64,000 nucleotides of DNA from JBNLAN01 sp050302175. Lineage in GTDB: Bacteria; Pseudomonadota; Zetaproteobacteria; Mariprofundales; Mariprofundaceae. The position numbers were made by a program, and so were the translations under genes. This document shows, piece after piece, positions 26,258 to 35,482 of this stretch. Position 1 is the first letter of the stretch. Each line of letters opens with the position of its first letter. The stretch spans positions 143,133 to 207,132 of the forward strand of contig JBNLAN010000022.1 in NCBI GenBank assembly GCA_050302175.1. Reading direction: 5' to 3'. Below the pieces are notes generated by a model. It had not been told where the DNA came from and did no database searches. It saw only the letters and a program-made list of their open reading frames with translations.

Positions 26258-27484
26258 ATGTCCAGAAACGACCAACTACTCGTAGGTCTCGATATCGGGA
26301 CCAGCAAAATTGCCTGCATCGTTGCCGAATCGGCCCCTGACGGGAAACTCGATGTGATCGGTATCGGCACGCACCCCTCACGCGGCTTGCGCAAAGGTGT
26401 TGTGGTCAATATCGAAAGTACCATCGAATCGATCCGCATGGCGGTCGAGGAGGCCGAGCTGATGGCCGGAGTCGATATCAATACCGTGTTTACCGGCATC
26501 GCCGGCAACCATATTCGCGGTTACAACAGTCATGGTGTCGTGGCCACAAGAAACAACGAGGTCACCGAGGAGGATGTCTCCCGCGTCATTGATGCGGCCA
26601 AGGCGATGATGATTCCGGCCGACCAGAAGATTCTGCATATCCTGCCGCAGGAATACATTATCGACAGCCAGGATGGCATCCGCGAACCGGTCGGCATGAG
26701 CGGCGTCCGCCTCGAGGCCAAGGTGCATATTGTCACCGGCGCAGTCTCCTCGGCGCAAAACATCATCAAATGCTGCAACCGCTGCGATCTGGATGTGGCC
26801 GACATGGTGCTTGAGCAGGTCGCCTCCAGCGAAGCCGTACTGCTGCAGGATGAGAAAGACATCGGCGTGGTGCTGGTGGATATCGGCGGCGGCACCACCG
26901 ATATCGCCGTATTCCTCGATGGCGCCATCCGGCATACCGCCGTGATCCCGATCGGCGGCGACCACCTGACCAACGATCTGGTGGTGGGCCTGCGCACTTC
27001 GGCGCGCGAAGCCGACCAGCTCAAAAAGAAGTACGGCGCCTGCATGGTTGCCATGGTCTCTCCGGAGGATGTGGTCGAAGTTCCGAGCGTGGGAGGGCGC
27101 CAGCCGCGGCCGATGCCGCGCCAGGTGATGGCACAGATTCTGGAGCCGCGCGTGGAAGAGCTCTACGAGATGATCAAGAGCGAACTGCAGCGCTCCGGTT
27201 TCAAGGAAATTGTCGCTGCCGGCATGGTGCTTACCGGCGGCAGCAGCCTGCTGGAAGGCATGGTGGAGCTTGCCGAAGAGGTATTCGATATGCCGGTCCG
27301 CATGGGTCGCCCGCAAGGTGTCGGCGGTCTGGTCGATGTCGTTTCCAGCCCCATTTATGCCACAGGCGTCGGCCTGATTCGCTACGGACAGCGCTACCGA
27401 CAACACGCACCTATCCCCACCGGGGGCAGCAACAACCTTGCGCGCATTCTGAAAAGCATGCGCAGCTGGTTCGGCGATCCGTGA
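26258..27484 (+). CDS. ftsA: Cell division actin homologue FtsA
   Basis: 408 residues. Tethers FtsZ to the membrane. The start at 26258 gives LLVGLDIGTSKIACIV, the actin phosphate-1 loop; VDIGGGTTDIAVF near residue 208 is phosphate-2; VLTGGSSLLEGM near residue 328 is the adenosine motif. The C-terminus ends in the amphipathic membrane-targeting helix (LARILKSMRSWFGDP). An in-frame extension overlapping ftsQ is rejected. Confidence 0.95.
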   Translation: MSRNDQLLVGLDIGTSKIACIVAESAPDGKLDVIGIGTHPSRGLRKGVVVNIESTIESIRMAVEEAELMAGVDINTVFTGIAGNHIRGYNSHGVVATRNNEVTEEDVSRVIDAAKAMMIPADQKILHILPQEYIIDSQDGIREPVGMSGVRLEAKVHIVTGAVSSAQNIIKCCNRCDLDVADMVLEQVASSEAVLLQDEKDIGVVLVDIGGGTTDIAVFLDGAIRHTAVIPIGGDHLTNDLVVGLRTSAREADQLKKKYGACMVAMVSPEDVVEVPSVGGRQPRPMPRQVMAQILEPRVEELYEMIKSELQRSGFKEIVAAGMVLTGGSSLLEGMVELAEEVFDMPVRMGRPQGVGGLVDVVSSPIYATGVGLIRYGQRYRQHAPIPTGGSNNLARILKSMRSWFGDP

Positions 27485-27567
27485 GGTAAACGAATATGAA
27501 AAAACAGACACCCGATTCAAAAACAGGAAACAAAACAGCTGAAAGAGGAAAAACGGAGGAATATAAA

Positions 27568-28749
27568 ATGATTACAATGTACACACTTGAAGATACGCAA
27601 GGGCAGTCCGCATCCATCAAAGTCATCGGAGTCGGTGGCGGAGGTGGCAACGCCCTGAACAACATGGTCAGCCATAAACTGCGCGGGGTGGACTTCATCG
27701 CAGCCAATACGGATGCGCAATCCATCGAGCACAGCAAAGCCGACATTAAACTGCAGCTTGGCACCAATATCACCCGCGGCCTTGGCGCGGGAGCCGATCC
27801 GCAGATCGGTCGCGAGGCGGCCGAATCCGAGCGTGAATATATTCACGATATGCTGATCAATACCGACATGGTATTCATCACCGCGGGCATGGGCGGCGGC
27901 ACCGGCACCGGTGCGGCGCCTGTTATCGCGGAAATCGCGCACGAGATGGGCATCCTGACCGTGGCCGTGGTGACCAAGCCGTTCAACTTCGAAGGCAAAC
28001 GCCGGATGAAGCAGGCGGAGGCCGGTATTGCCGAGCTGCGAAACCATGTCGATACCCTGATCACCATTCCGAATCAGAAGCTGATCTCGGCGGTGGGCAA
28101 AAACACCACCATGCTGGAAGCCTTCCGCAAGGCCGACGATGTGCTGCTGCAGGCAGTGCGCGGTATTGCAGAGCTGATCACTCAGACCGGTTATATCAAC
28201 GTCGACTTTGCCGATGTCAAAACCGTGATGAGCGAAACCAGTGGCATGGCCATGATGGGTTCCGGTGTGGCGAGTGGTGAAAGCCGCGCCTGCGAAGCTG
28301 CAGAGCGTGCGATCTCCTCACCGCTGCTGGAAGATATCGATATCCACGGCGCACAGGGCATTCTGGTTAACGTCACCGGCAACGAGGACATGACGCTGGC
28401 CGAATACGATGAAGCCGTATCGATCATCCACAACATGGCGGATGAAGATGCCAACATCATCTGCGGCATGGTCTACGACAAGGATGCAGGCGAAGATCTG
28501 CGCGTCACCGTGGTGGCCACCGGGCTTTCTGCCGAAGCACAGGTCAGCATTGCTCCGGTACAGAGCGCCAGGAAGCCAAGCGGACTGCCCAGAATCGGGA
28601 ACTTCGCACCTTCGCAGAGCACCACCACAGCCGCACCACAGGCAGGTTCTGGTCGTCAGGTGATGCAGGCACCACTGTTTGCGAACGAGACGTTCTACGA
28701 CGAAAGCGAGCTGGATATTCCCGCCTTTATCCGCCACCAGGCTGATTAA
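27568..28749 (+). CDS. ftsZ: Cell division tubulin homologue FtsZ
   Basis: 393 residues from ATG 27568, which has GGAGG 8 bases upstream. IKVIGVGGGGGNALNNM near residue 17, the tubulin GTP loop GGGTGTG near residue 109, NVDFADV, and a C-terminal conserved peptide LDIPAFIRHQAD for FtsA binding are intact. An in-frame ATG at 27496 would add 24 polar residues and also has a weak ribosome site (GAGG at 27483), so a longer form is not excluded. A 182-base spacer leads to lpxC. Confidence 0.95.
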   Translation: MITMYTLEDTQGQSASIKVIGVGGGGGNALNNMVSHKLRGVDFIAANTDAQSIEHSKADIKLQLGTNITRGLGAGADPQIGREAAESEREYIHDMLINTDMVFITAGMGGGTGTGAAPVIAEIAHEMGILTVAVVTKPFNFEGKRRMKQAEAGIAELRNHVDTLITIPNQKLISAVGKNTTMLEAFRKADDVLLQAVRGIAELITQTGYINVDFADVKTVMSETSGMAMMGSGVASGESRACEAAERAISSPLLEDIDIHGAQGILVNVTGNEDMTLAEYDEAVSIIHNMADEDANIICGMVYDKDAGEDLRVTVVATGLSAEAQVSIAPVQSARKPSGLPRIGNFAPSQSTTTAAPQAGSGRQVMQAPLFANETFYDESELDIPAFIRHQAD

Positions 28750-28931
28750 ACGGCAGGAAGCCGGCATTGACGGATTGGTGTTTCGTGGCAGCATGCGGCA
28801 GCTCAAACTGCCGTGTGGAAAGTGCTTTGTGCGCTGGCTCACATCAGTGACAGCCTCACCTTTTAGGGTGACGCACATGCTGGCAGCGGCATGGGAAACA
28901 CCTATCCGGAGCTATGGAGGACTTTGAAACG

Positions 28932-29831
28932 ATGATCGCACAAAGAACACTTGATCATGCAATCCGCTGTAGCGGCATTGGCCTGCACTCCGGCCGCAAG
29001 GTTGAGTTGATTCTGAAGCCCGCCAAAGAGAACACCGGCATCGTTTTTCACCGCACCGATCTGGCTATCGACATCCCGGCCAAGGCCGAGTTTGTAACCG
29101 ACACCCGCCTCTGCACCACCATTGGCAACGGCAAAGCCCAGATTTCAACTGTAGAGCATCTGCTTTCGGCGCTGGCGGGCCTCGGCATCGATAATGCAGT
29201 TGTTGAAGTGAACGGCCCTGAAGTGCCAATTATGGATGGCTCCTCCGCTCCCTTCGTTTTCCTCATCCAGTGCGCCGGTATTCGCGAACAGAGTGCCGCC
29301 AAAAAAGTGATCCGCATTTTGAAAAAGATTGCCATTTCCGATGACGACCGCAGCTGCTCGCTGCATCCCGCCACCGGTTTCCAGGTTTCATATCTGCTCG
29401 ATTACGATCATCCGCTTCTGCGCCAGCGCAAAGTGAGCATCGATTTCTCCTCGCAGGCTTATACCCGCGAAGTGAGCCGAGCCCGCACTTTCGGTTTCCT
29501 GCATGAAATCGAAGCGCTGCAAAAGGCCGGTCTGGCGCTTGGCGGCTCGCTTGAGAATGCCATCGTGCTCGATACCTTCCGCGTGATTAACGAGGGCGGC
29601 CTGCGCTATGAAGACGAATGCGTGCGCCACAAGATTCTCGATACCCTGGGCGATCTATTCCTCGCCGGCATGCCGATTGTTGGTGCTTTCGAAGGCGAGC
29701 GCACCGGGCATGAGATGAACCACAAGCTGGTCACCGCCATGCTGGCAGATCCTTCCGCCTGGAAGATCGAAGAGCTGCAGGCCAAGCCAGTTGCCGATGA
29801 ATCCGCTTCAGGTGAGCCTGTCGAAGCCTGA
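28932..29831 (+). CDS. lpxC: UDP-3-O-acyl-N-acetylglucosamine deacetylase
   Basis: 299 residues. Zinc enzyme for the committed step of lipid A synthesis. The start at 28932 gives MIAQRTLDHAIRCSGIGLHSG, matching the family; an in-frame ATG at 28914 is too close to its ribosome site. Zinc ligands are seen in STVEHLLSAL near residue 77 and RHKILDTLGDL near residue 235, with the active-site GLRYEDECVRHK region. It closes the cluster as in E. coli and is followed by a terminator. Confidence 0.95.
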   Translation: MIAQRTLDHAIRCSGIGLHSGRKVELILKPAKENTGIVFHRTDLAIDIPAKAEFVTDTRLCTTIGNGKAQISTVEHLLSALAGLGIDNAVVEVNGPEVPIMDGSSAPFVFLIQCAGIREQSAAKKVIRILKKIAISDDDRSCSLHPATGFQVSYLLDYDHPLLRQRKVSIDFSSQAYTREVSRARTFGFLHEIEALQKAGLALGGSLENAIVLDTFRVINEGGLRYEDECVRHKILDTLGDLFLAGMPIVGAFEGERTGHEMNHKLVTAMLADPSAWKIEELQAKPVADESASGEPVEA

Positions 29832-29861
29832 TCTCTTCCAACAATTTCTGAATGAATTAAG

Positions 29862-29883
29862 GGCGCTCGAAGCGCCTTTTTTT
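29862..29883 (+). terminator. Rho-independent terminator after lpxC
   Basis: A perfect 6-bp stem GGCGCT/AGCGCC with a CGA loop (29862-29876) is followed by seven T residues. It lies 31 bases after the lpxC stop and should end the whole division cluster transcript. Confidence 0.85.
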
Positions 29884-30045
29884 ATTTTCCCGAATGTCGG
29901 CTTTTGGCCAAAAGTGGATGCTTAAAAATCATCCGCGACGGCGGCATAAAAAAACGGCAGTGTTCGCCCTGTCCACTTTCCATGGCATGGCACAACACCC
30001 CGCCCCGCATTGGCCCGGACACATCGAATAGCATGGAGGTCTCCG

Positions 30046-30204
30046 ATGGCCAAACCCAATTTCAAATACGCAAAGCGTCAGAAAGAGCTGGCCAAGCAGC
30101 AGAAAGCGGAAGAGAAACGCCTGCGCAAGCTTGAAAAACGAAACGAGGAAATGGCAGAGGCAGACACGGAAGCCGAACCCGACGCCGAGGCCCCCTCCGA
30201 ATAA
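30046..30204 (+). CDS. Small, highly charged protein of unknown function
   Basis: 52 residues, start ATG 30046 with GGAGG 6 bases upstream. The N-terminus MAKPNFKYAKRQKELAKQQK is strongly basic and the C-terminus strongly acidic (EADTEAEPDAEAPSE). Similar lysine-rich small proteins starting with the KRQKELAKK pattern are common in proteobacteria and remain uncharacterised. No signal peptide or membrane segment. It stands alone behind the lpxC terminator. Confidence 0.7.
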   Translation: MAKPNFKYAKRQKELAKQQKAEEKRLRKLEKRNEEMAEADTEAEPDAEAPSE

Positions 30205-30278
30205 ACCTCGACAGGCCGGAAAAGCTTCAACCCCGCATCTAATCACCCGCCGAGGACGCAGGTGAAACTTTCCTACCA

Positions 30279-30692
30279 CTAAATAAATTCACGCTGCTTT
30301 GGTTTTGCACCATGTTTAACTAGCAAATCAACCAACGCGTGGGCGTTGTGCTCAATGCAAATATCAATCGCCCTCCAATTATTCTGACCCACATGATTTG
30401 GGTCGGCACCGTATTCAAGCACCATTTCCATAATGCGTACAATGTCGCTGCCTTTGGTTGTCCTCGCACTTATGTATTCATAGGCAAGAGAATGGAGCAG
30501 ATCATCGCCCCACAACTCCAACGACATAGGATTGGCCACAGTTTCAAGTAATCTTTCAGTTAATTCACAATCTAGAGATTCAATCGCATGCCGCATGTAG
30601 GAATCACGGACTCGTAAAAACTCTTCATTATCACTAAATGCATCAATGTCATTCAGCAAATCGTCACGAGTAAGCTGTGTCGCCCAATTCAT
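30279..30692 (-). CDS. Ankyrin-repeat-like protein
   Basis: 137 residues. The C-terminal part reads MVLEYGADPNHVGQNNWRAIDICIEHNAHALVDLLVKHGA in pieces, two ankyrin-type repeats (for example VLEYGADPNHV and LVDLLVKHGA). The N-terminal half is helical with no recognised domain. The start at 30692 lies 7 bases after the cyclase stop, so it is likely made from the same message. Ankyrin repeats bind proteins; a link to the cyclase is only suggested by position. Confidence 0.7.
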   Translation of the reverse strand: MNWATQLTRDDLLNDIDAFSDNEEFLRVRDSYMRHAIESLDCELTERLLETVANPMSLELWGDDLLHSLAYEYISARTTKGSDIVRIMEMVLEYGADPNHVGQNNWRAIDICIEHNAHALVDLLVKHGAKPKQREFI

Positions 30693-30699
30693 TGAAGCG

Positions 30700-32958
30700 C
30701 TACTTACTCTCGAGAACGTGCACGCCATCCCAATCCTGGCGAGGTGATTTGGCATGGAAGGCGCGGGCGCGAGCCAGCATCACTCCCGATGGACCATCAT
30801 CCGGATTCTCCTGTGTGAGCCTGGCAAGCAATTCAACCGCTTCACCAAACTGCCGGGTCTGCATCATTGTCCAGGCGCGCTCGTAGCTCCGGCTTAACTT
30901 CACCATACGCTCATCGATTGTGCCCCGCTCACCGAGCGGCATATAGATATCAACCGCCTGCGCACGACCCACCACGCGAACCCGATCAATAAAGCGTGCT
31001 GCAATACGGTCGCGCACCAGTGAATAGGTATCCCGGCTCATCAGGATCGGAACCTTGTATACCTTGCATACGCCCTCAAGCCGGCTGGCAAGATTCACAT
31101 GATCGCCCATCATGGTGTAGTTCATTTTGGCATCGGTGCCCATATTGCCGACCACCATCGGCCCGCTATTCAGTCCGATACGGATATGCACCTCCGGATA
31201 CCCCTGCTCCTTCCACATCTCACGCAAGGCAACCAGTGCATGCTGCTGCTCCATCGCGGCCAGCACACAGCGCGTGGCATGATCTTCCATATGCTGTGGA
31301 GCACCGAAAAAAGCGATAATGGCATCGCCCTCAAACTTATCGATGGTGCCTCCCTGCGCCATCAGGATATTGCTCATGGCGGTGAGATACTGATTCAGGA
31401 AACTGACCAGTTCGTTTGGCGTCAGCTTTTCGGAAAAGGTGGAGAAGCTGGCTATATCGGAGAAAAATGCCGTCATGTGGCGCTCTTCGCCGCCAAGACG
31501 TAACAGCTCAGGATGCCTGGAGAGATCGTCGACCACATCCGGGGCAAGATAGGTGGAAAAGGCATGGTGGATGAACATGCGCTTTCGATATTCAACGATA
31601 TACTGGATCAGCGTCGGCGGCAGCGTCGCCATCAGCACACCAAGAATGATGTAGGTGATCTTCAGCCAGAAGGCATAGACTGAAAACAGCCAGATGGAAA
31701 AGAGCGTGACCAGCACAGGAACACCCAGCACTGCAAAACTCTGCACCACCGGCCCATGGCGCAACACGATCCAGCCGAGCCCCATACTGAGCAGCAGTGC
31801 CGCCAACAGCTCCAGCACCTCGAGAACCGGCGGACGCTTGATCTCCTGCCCATTCAGAATATTGGAAACCACCGCCGCATGCCCTTCCACTCCGGGAAAC
31901 ACCTCATCGAAGGGGCTCGGACGATAATCGTAAACCCCGATTGCCGTGACGCCGAAGAGCACAATGGCATCCTTGAAGATGGCGGGGTCTGCCCTGCCCG
32001 CCAGCACATCGGCCGCAGGCACATGCGTAAAGGTTTTGCCGGGGCCATAGTGATTGATCAGCATATTACCGCTCTGCAACGCCTGCACCTTGTGCTCGCC
32101 GACCTCCACCTCCTCAACCCCGCCTGCACCGATACGCGCCGAGATCACCGGCCAGTTGAGCGCCACGCGCAAACTTTGCAGGGCAAGACTGGGGAAGATA
32201 TAGCCATCGTACTCGGCCACCAGCGGCACGCGCCGTACAAGGCCATCGGAATCGGGGTAAAAATTAAAAAAGCCGGAGGCATCCACCGCCTTGGTAACAG
32301 CTGGCAGATTCCCTTCAATGGCGCCGATACGGGTGACGCCCCACGCCTGCTCACTCTGGCTGGTATGCTCGCTGGTCATTGCAGAGCCTTGCAGCAGTTC
32401 GGCATATTGCGCCAGTTTGGCCTTTGTCAGCTCCGGAATGTCGGCGCCCTCGGGATGGAAAAAGTAACCCATCACCAGCTTGTCGTGATACTTCTTCAGC
32501 GTCTTCACAAAGCGGCTATCAAGATCACCGATTTCAGCATGGCTCCTGAGGTATCGCTCCACCTCTCTGTTTCCCCGCCCGGCATCGTTGAGCAGGCGCG
32601 CGCTCTCGGTGATCGGATTCTCCTGCTTCTCGGAAAAGATAATATCGAAACCGATCACGCGTGCGCCATACTCACCGACAATACGCTCGATTAGCGTGGA
32701 GATTTTGTCGCGCGGCCACGGCCAGCGCCCTACTTCGGAAAGGGAGTTATCATCCACAGCCAGAATCACCACATGTGGATCCGGCTGCATAACGCCACGA
32801 ATCTGGAAACGCTCATCCAGCGTTTTCAGCTCGATCTGCTCAATGATGGTGGGCTGGATAATGACAAAGGCAAACGCAATACACGACATCGCAACGACAA
32901 GCGGTAACATCAGCCATTTCTGATATTTCTCAATCCATTGCCCGATAATCTGAAACAT
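30700..32958 (-). CDS. CHASE2-domain adenylate cyclase (class III)
   Basis: 752 residues. One N-terminal membrane helix (about residues 14-36), a periplasmic CHASE2 sensor domain (about 40-330), three more helices (about 340-430), and a cytoplasmic class III cyclase domain (about 470-660). Catalytic features: FFSDIASFS and KFEGDAIIAFFG carry the metal aspartates and the purine-reading lysine; NYTMMGDHVNLASRLE carries the partner threonine and the transition-state Asn and Arg. The Lys-Thr pair points to ATP, not GTP. It would make cAMP in response to an unknown envelope signal. GTG 32961 is an alternative start. Confidence 0.9.
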   Translation of the reverse strand: MFQIIGQWIEKYQKWLMLPLVVAMSCIAFAFVIIQPTIIEQIELKTLDERFQIRGVMQPDPHVVILAVDDNSLSEVGRWPWPRDKISTLIERIVGEYGARVIGFDIIFSEKQENPITESARLLNDAGRGNREVERYLRSHAEIGDLDSRFVKTLKKYHDKLVMGYFFHPEGADIPELTKAKLAQYAELLQGSAMTSEHTSQSEQAWGVTRIGAIEGNLPAVTKAVDASGFFNFYPDSDGLVRRVPLVAEYDGYIFPSLALQSLRVALNWPVISARIGAGGVEEVEVGEHKVQALQSGNMLINHYGPGKTFTHVPAADVLAGRADPAIFKDAIVLFGVTAIGVYDYRPSPFDEVFPGVEGHAAVVSNILNGQEIKRPPVLEVLELLAALLLSMGLGWIVLRHGPVVQSFAVLGVPVLVTLFSIWLFSVYAFWLKITYIILGVLMATLPPTLIQYIVEYRKRMFIHHAFSTYLAPDVVDDLSRHPELLRLGGEERHMTAFFSDIASFSTFSEKLTPNELVSFLNQYLTAMSNILMAQGGTIDKFEGDAIIAFFGAPQHMEDHATRCVLAAMEQQHALVALREMWKEQGYPEVHIRIGLNSGPMVVGNMGTDAKMNYTMMGDHVNLASRLEGVCKVYKVPILMSRDTYSLVRDRIAARFIDRVRVVGRAQAVDIYMPLGERGTIDERMVKLSRSYERAWTMMQTRQFGEAVELLARLTQENPDDGPSGVMLARARAFHAKSPRQDWDGVHVLESK

Positions 32959-33083
32959 CACCCCCCCTTTGCCTTCCGGTGATGATAAACCCGCTACCGT
33001 ATGAGAACCTCCCAGAGATTCACCGATAACTCAAGCCTGCCAAGGGCAGCCTTGCCTAGTAAAGCACGCAATATTCTTTTCAG

Positions 33084-33114
33084 CCATAAAAAAAGGCCGC
33101 ATACGCGGCCTTTT
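33084..33114 (-). terminator. Rho-independent terminator of dksA
   Basis: Stem GGCCGC-ATAC-GCGGCC at 33095-33110, flanked by AAAA before and TTTT after, with seven A residues upstream on the plus strand. On the minus strand it gives a T-run directly after the stem, 19 bases beyond the dksA stop. Confidence 0.85.
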
Positions 33115-33132
33115 GGGAATCAATATCAGTAT

Positions 33133-33510
33133 TTACTCAAAATCGGAGCGGGTGCGCTCTTCCTGCTCCTGTGCGGTTTTGCAATCAATGCACAGGGTTG
33201 TGACCGGGCGAGCCTGCAGACGCTTCGGGCTAATATCGCCGCCACAGTTTTCACACATGCCAAACGTTTTTTCCTGCAAGCGACCCAGGGCCTGATCCAC
33301 CTTCTTGATCAGCTTGCGCTCACGATCCTTGATACGCAGGTCAAAATTGAGATCGGTCTCCATACTGGCCTGATCGGTTGGGTCAGGATAGCTGCCCACT
33401 TCCATTTCATGCAATGCATGCACACTTTCATTCAAACCGGCTTCCAGCTCGGCACGCCAGTCCTTGAGTTGCTGTTCGAATTCCGCCATCTGTTTCTTCG
33501 TCAGGGCCAT
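33133..33510 (-). CDS. dksA: RNA polymerase-binding transcription factor DksA
   Basis: 125 residues. Coiled-coil finger protein that enters the RNA polymerase secondary channel and works with ppGpp. The tip carries DPTDQAS (the D-x2-D-x-A motif) near residue 44, and the zinc site is CENC-x17-CIDC near residues 87-111. The start at 33510 has GGAGG upstream. It is shorter than the 151-residue E. coli protein at the N-terminus, as in many other proteobacteria. Confidence 0.9.
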   Translation of the reverse strand: MALTKKQMAEFEQQLKDWRAELEAGLNESVHALHEMEVGSYPDPTDQASMETDLNFDLRIKDRERKLIKKVDQALGRLQEKTFGMCENCGGDISPKRLQARPVTTLCIDCKTAQEQEERTRSDFE

Positions 33511-33852
33511 TCCAACCTCCAGTAATTTGACCGTGGCAACGCCACCGTACAGGTCTCTGAAAAGAGGCGCCAAACAGCACCTTTTCCAACCTTATTCATA
33601 AAAAGGCGGCGAACAATAGCGATTTGCCTCAGCCGTGTAAATGCAAACGACTCATTTCATCGGCCACTATCAACAGCACTGGCCGACCCGGAAACCATCA
33701 GGGAAGTTGCCAATGCACATCGGCACAGCCTTCTCATGATCCCGAAACTAATAATTGCCGAGCTGGGATATTTATTTACCATAGCATGTCTTGCGCACAG
33801 GGACGTGCGGGATTTATCCCTTGTGCCTTCAGCGACAAAGGGAGGAGAAATC
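33511..33852. other. Intergenic region between divergent dksA and the DUF2167 gene
   Basis: 342 bases without a convincing gene. It must hold the promoters of both neighbours. A small hairpin (GTGGC-GTT-GCCAC) lies in the dksA leader near 33535. An in-frame upstream extension of the DUF2167 gene to 33736 has no ribosome site and is not supported. No tRNA or other RNA gene is visible. Confidence 0.5.
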
Positions 33853-34725
33853 ATGAAACATTTGAGAATTTTGCTGAGTGCGCTTGCACTGCTTGCACTG
33901 CCTTTCTCTGCCATGGCGGAGGAAAAATCAATGACCGCCGAAGAATTTGAGGCATCATTACACTATAAAAATGGCGCCATCACGCTACCGGGCGGCATCG
34001 CCAAACTGAACGTACCGGAGACTTTCCGCTATCTGAATCCGGAAGATTCCAGGCGGGTGCTTGAAGACGCATGGGGAAACCCGCCGGGCATGGAGACCCT
34101 TGGCATGCTGTTTCCCGCTGATATTAGCCCGCTTAGTGAGAAGAGCTGGGGTATCATCATCTCCTATGACGAAGACGGACATATTTCGGACGAAGATGCC
34201 GGCTCAATTGATTACGACGAACTCCTTGCAAACATGAAGGATGAAGTCGAAGCGAGCAATGAAGTGCGCAAAGAGAACGGATATGAAACCCTCGACTTGA
34301 TCGGCTGGGCGCAGCCTCCCCACTACGATCAGGCAACGCGCAAATTCTACTGGGCCAAGGAGCTGCGCTTTGGCACAGCCGAACAGAACACGCTGAACTA
34401 CAATATCCGCATTCTCGGGCGCGAAGGCGTGCTGGAATTGAATGCGGTTGCAGGCATGTCGCAACTGGACACCATTCAGCACACCATTCCGGATGTGCTC
34501 GCCTTCACCAACTTTACCAATGGCAATCGATATGAAGACTTTGACGCATCGACAGACAAGGTGGCGGCTTATGGACTGGCTGCACTGGTTGCCGGTGCTG
34601 CGGCCAAAAAACTGGGGCTGCTTGCGATTATCGCTGCATTCCTCGTCAAAGGCTGGAAGCTGATCCTTATCGGTATGGCAGCTTTGGGCGGTGGCTTACT
34701 GAAGCTTCGAAAAAACAAGGCCTGA
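33853..34725 (+). CDS. DUF2167 family secreted/membrane protein
   Basis: 290 residues. A signal peptide (MKHLRILLSALALLALPFSAMAEE) precedes the DUF2167 domain, recognised by LPGGIAKLNVPETFRYLNPEDSRRVLEDAWGNP, WGIIISYDEDGHISDEDA and LNYNIRILGREGVLELN. Two hydrophobic segments near the C-terminus (about 243-280) anchor it. The start at 33853 has GGAGGAG upstream. The function of the family is unknown. It is followed after 33 bases by an M50-type protease gene. Confidence 0.85.
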   Translation: MKHLRILLSALALLALPFSAMAEEKSMTAEEFEASLHYKNGAITLPGGIAKLNVPETFRYLNPEDSRRVLEDAWGNPPGMETLGMLFPADISPLSEKSWGIIISYDEDGHISDEDAGSIDYDELLANMKDEVEASNEVRKENGYETLDLIGWAQPPHYDQATRKFYWAKELRFGTAEQNTLNYNIRILGREGVLELNAVAGMSQLDTIQHTIPDVLAFTNFTNGNRYEDFDASTDKVAAYGLAALVAGAAAKKLGLLAIIAAFLVKGWKLILIGMAALGGGLLKLRKNKA

Positions 34726-34758
34726 TCGAATACAGCGAGAGGCCGGGAGAATCATGTC

Positions 34759-35475
34759 GTGAAAACGCTGTTGCTATTGCTTGGAAAGCTGAAGCTGCTA
34801 AAAGCACTGACAACCGGCGGCACCATGATTCTCTCGGTCTTCGTCTATGCACTGTTCTTTGGCTGGCCGTATGCGGTTGGCATCGTTTTGCTCATCTTTG
34901 TGCACGAAATGGGCCATTACCTTGCTGCGAAACAGCGTGGACTGGATGTCGGCGCACCGACCTTTATCCCGTTTGTCGGTGCCTGGATCGAACTGAAGAA
35001 GCTGCCGCACAATGCGGAGATGGAGGCCTACATCGGCTTTGCAGGACCCCTGGTTGGCAGCATCGGCGCACTGGTCTGCTATTTTCTGGCGAGAGAATAT
35101 GACAGCTCCCTGCTTTTGGCCCTGGCATATTCCGGCTTCATGCTGAACCTGTTCAACCTGATTCCGGTCTCGCCACTGGATGGCGGCCGCATTACGGCCG
35201 TGCTCTCGCCACGCGTCTGGTTGCTGGGTGTGCCTGTGCTGCTTGGGCTTTTCTATTATCGCCCGAGCCCGATACTGATCCTTGTTGCAATCCTTGCTGC
35301 CCCGCAAGTGATGAAAGCGATCAAATACAACGCCAATGATCCTGAGCATGCCGAGTATTACAATGTAAGCGCCGAAACCAAGCTGACATACGGACTGTTC
35401 TATCTTGCCCTGCTCATCTTCCTTGCCGACATGAGCTTCCAGCTGCACGACATGCTTGCACCGATACGGGTATAA
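34759..35475 (+). CDS. Site-2-protease-like M50 membrane metallopeptidase
   Basis: 238 residues, start GTG 34759 preceded by GGGAGAA. The zinc motif is FVHEMGHYLA (HExxH) in an early membrane helix, and the third ligand site is NLFNLIPVSPLDGGR near residue 132. This is a short, PDZ-free rhomboid-like layout, as in stand-alone S2P homologues. It would cleave a substrate inside the inner membrane. Sitting right behind the DUF2167 gene suggests a functional pair, which is inference. Confidence 0.85.
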   Translation: MKTLLLLLGKLKLLKALTTGGTMILSVFVYALFFGWPYAVGIVLLIFVHEMGHYLAAKQRGLDVGAPTFIPFVGAWIELKKLPHNAEMEAYIGFAGPLVGSIGALVCYFLAREYDSSLLLALAYSGFMLNLFNLIPVSPLDGGRITAVLSPRVWLLGVPVLLGLFYYRPSPILILVAILAAPQVMKAIKYNANDPEHAEYYNVSAETKLTYGLFYLALLIFLADMSFQLHDMLAPIRV

Positions 35476-35482
35476 GCCGAGC

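Noticed and set aside
26378..27520. Long minus-strand frame of 380 codons opposite ftsA
   Set aside because: FtsA is complete and well matched; the antisense product is His/Asp-rich as expected for a shadow frame.
31756..32694. Plus-strand frame of 312 codons inside the cyclase gene
   Set aside because: Antisense to the CHASE2 region, no similarity, no ribosome site.
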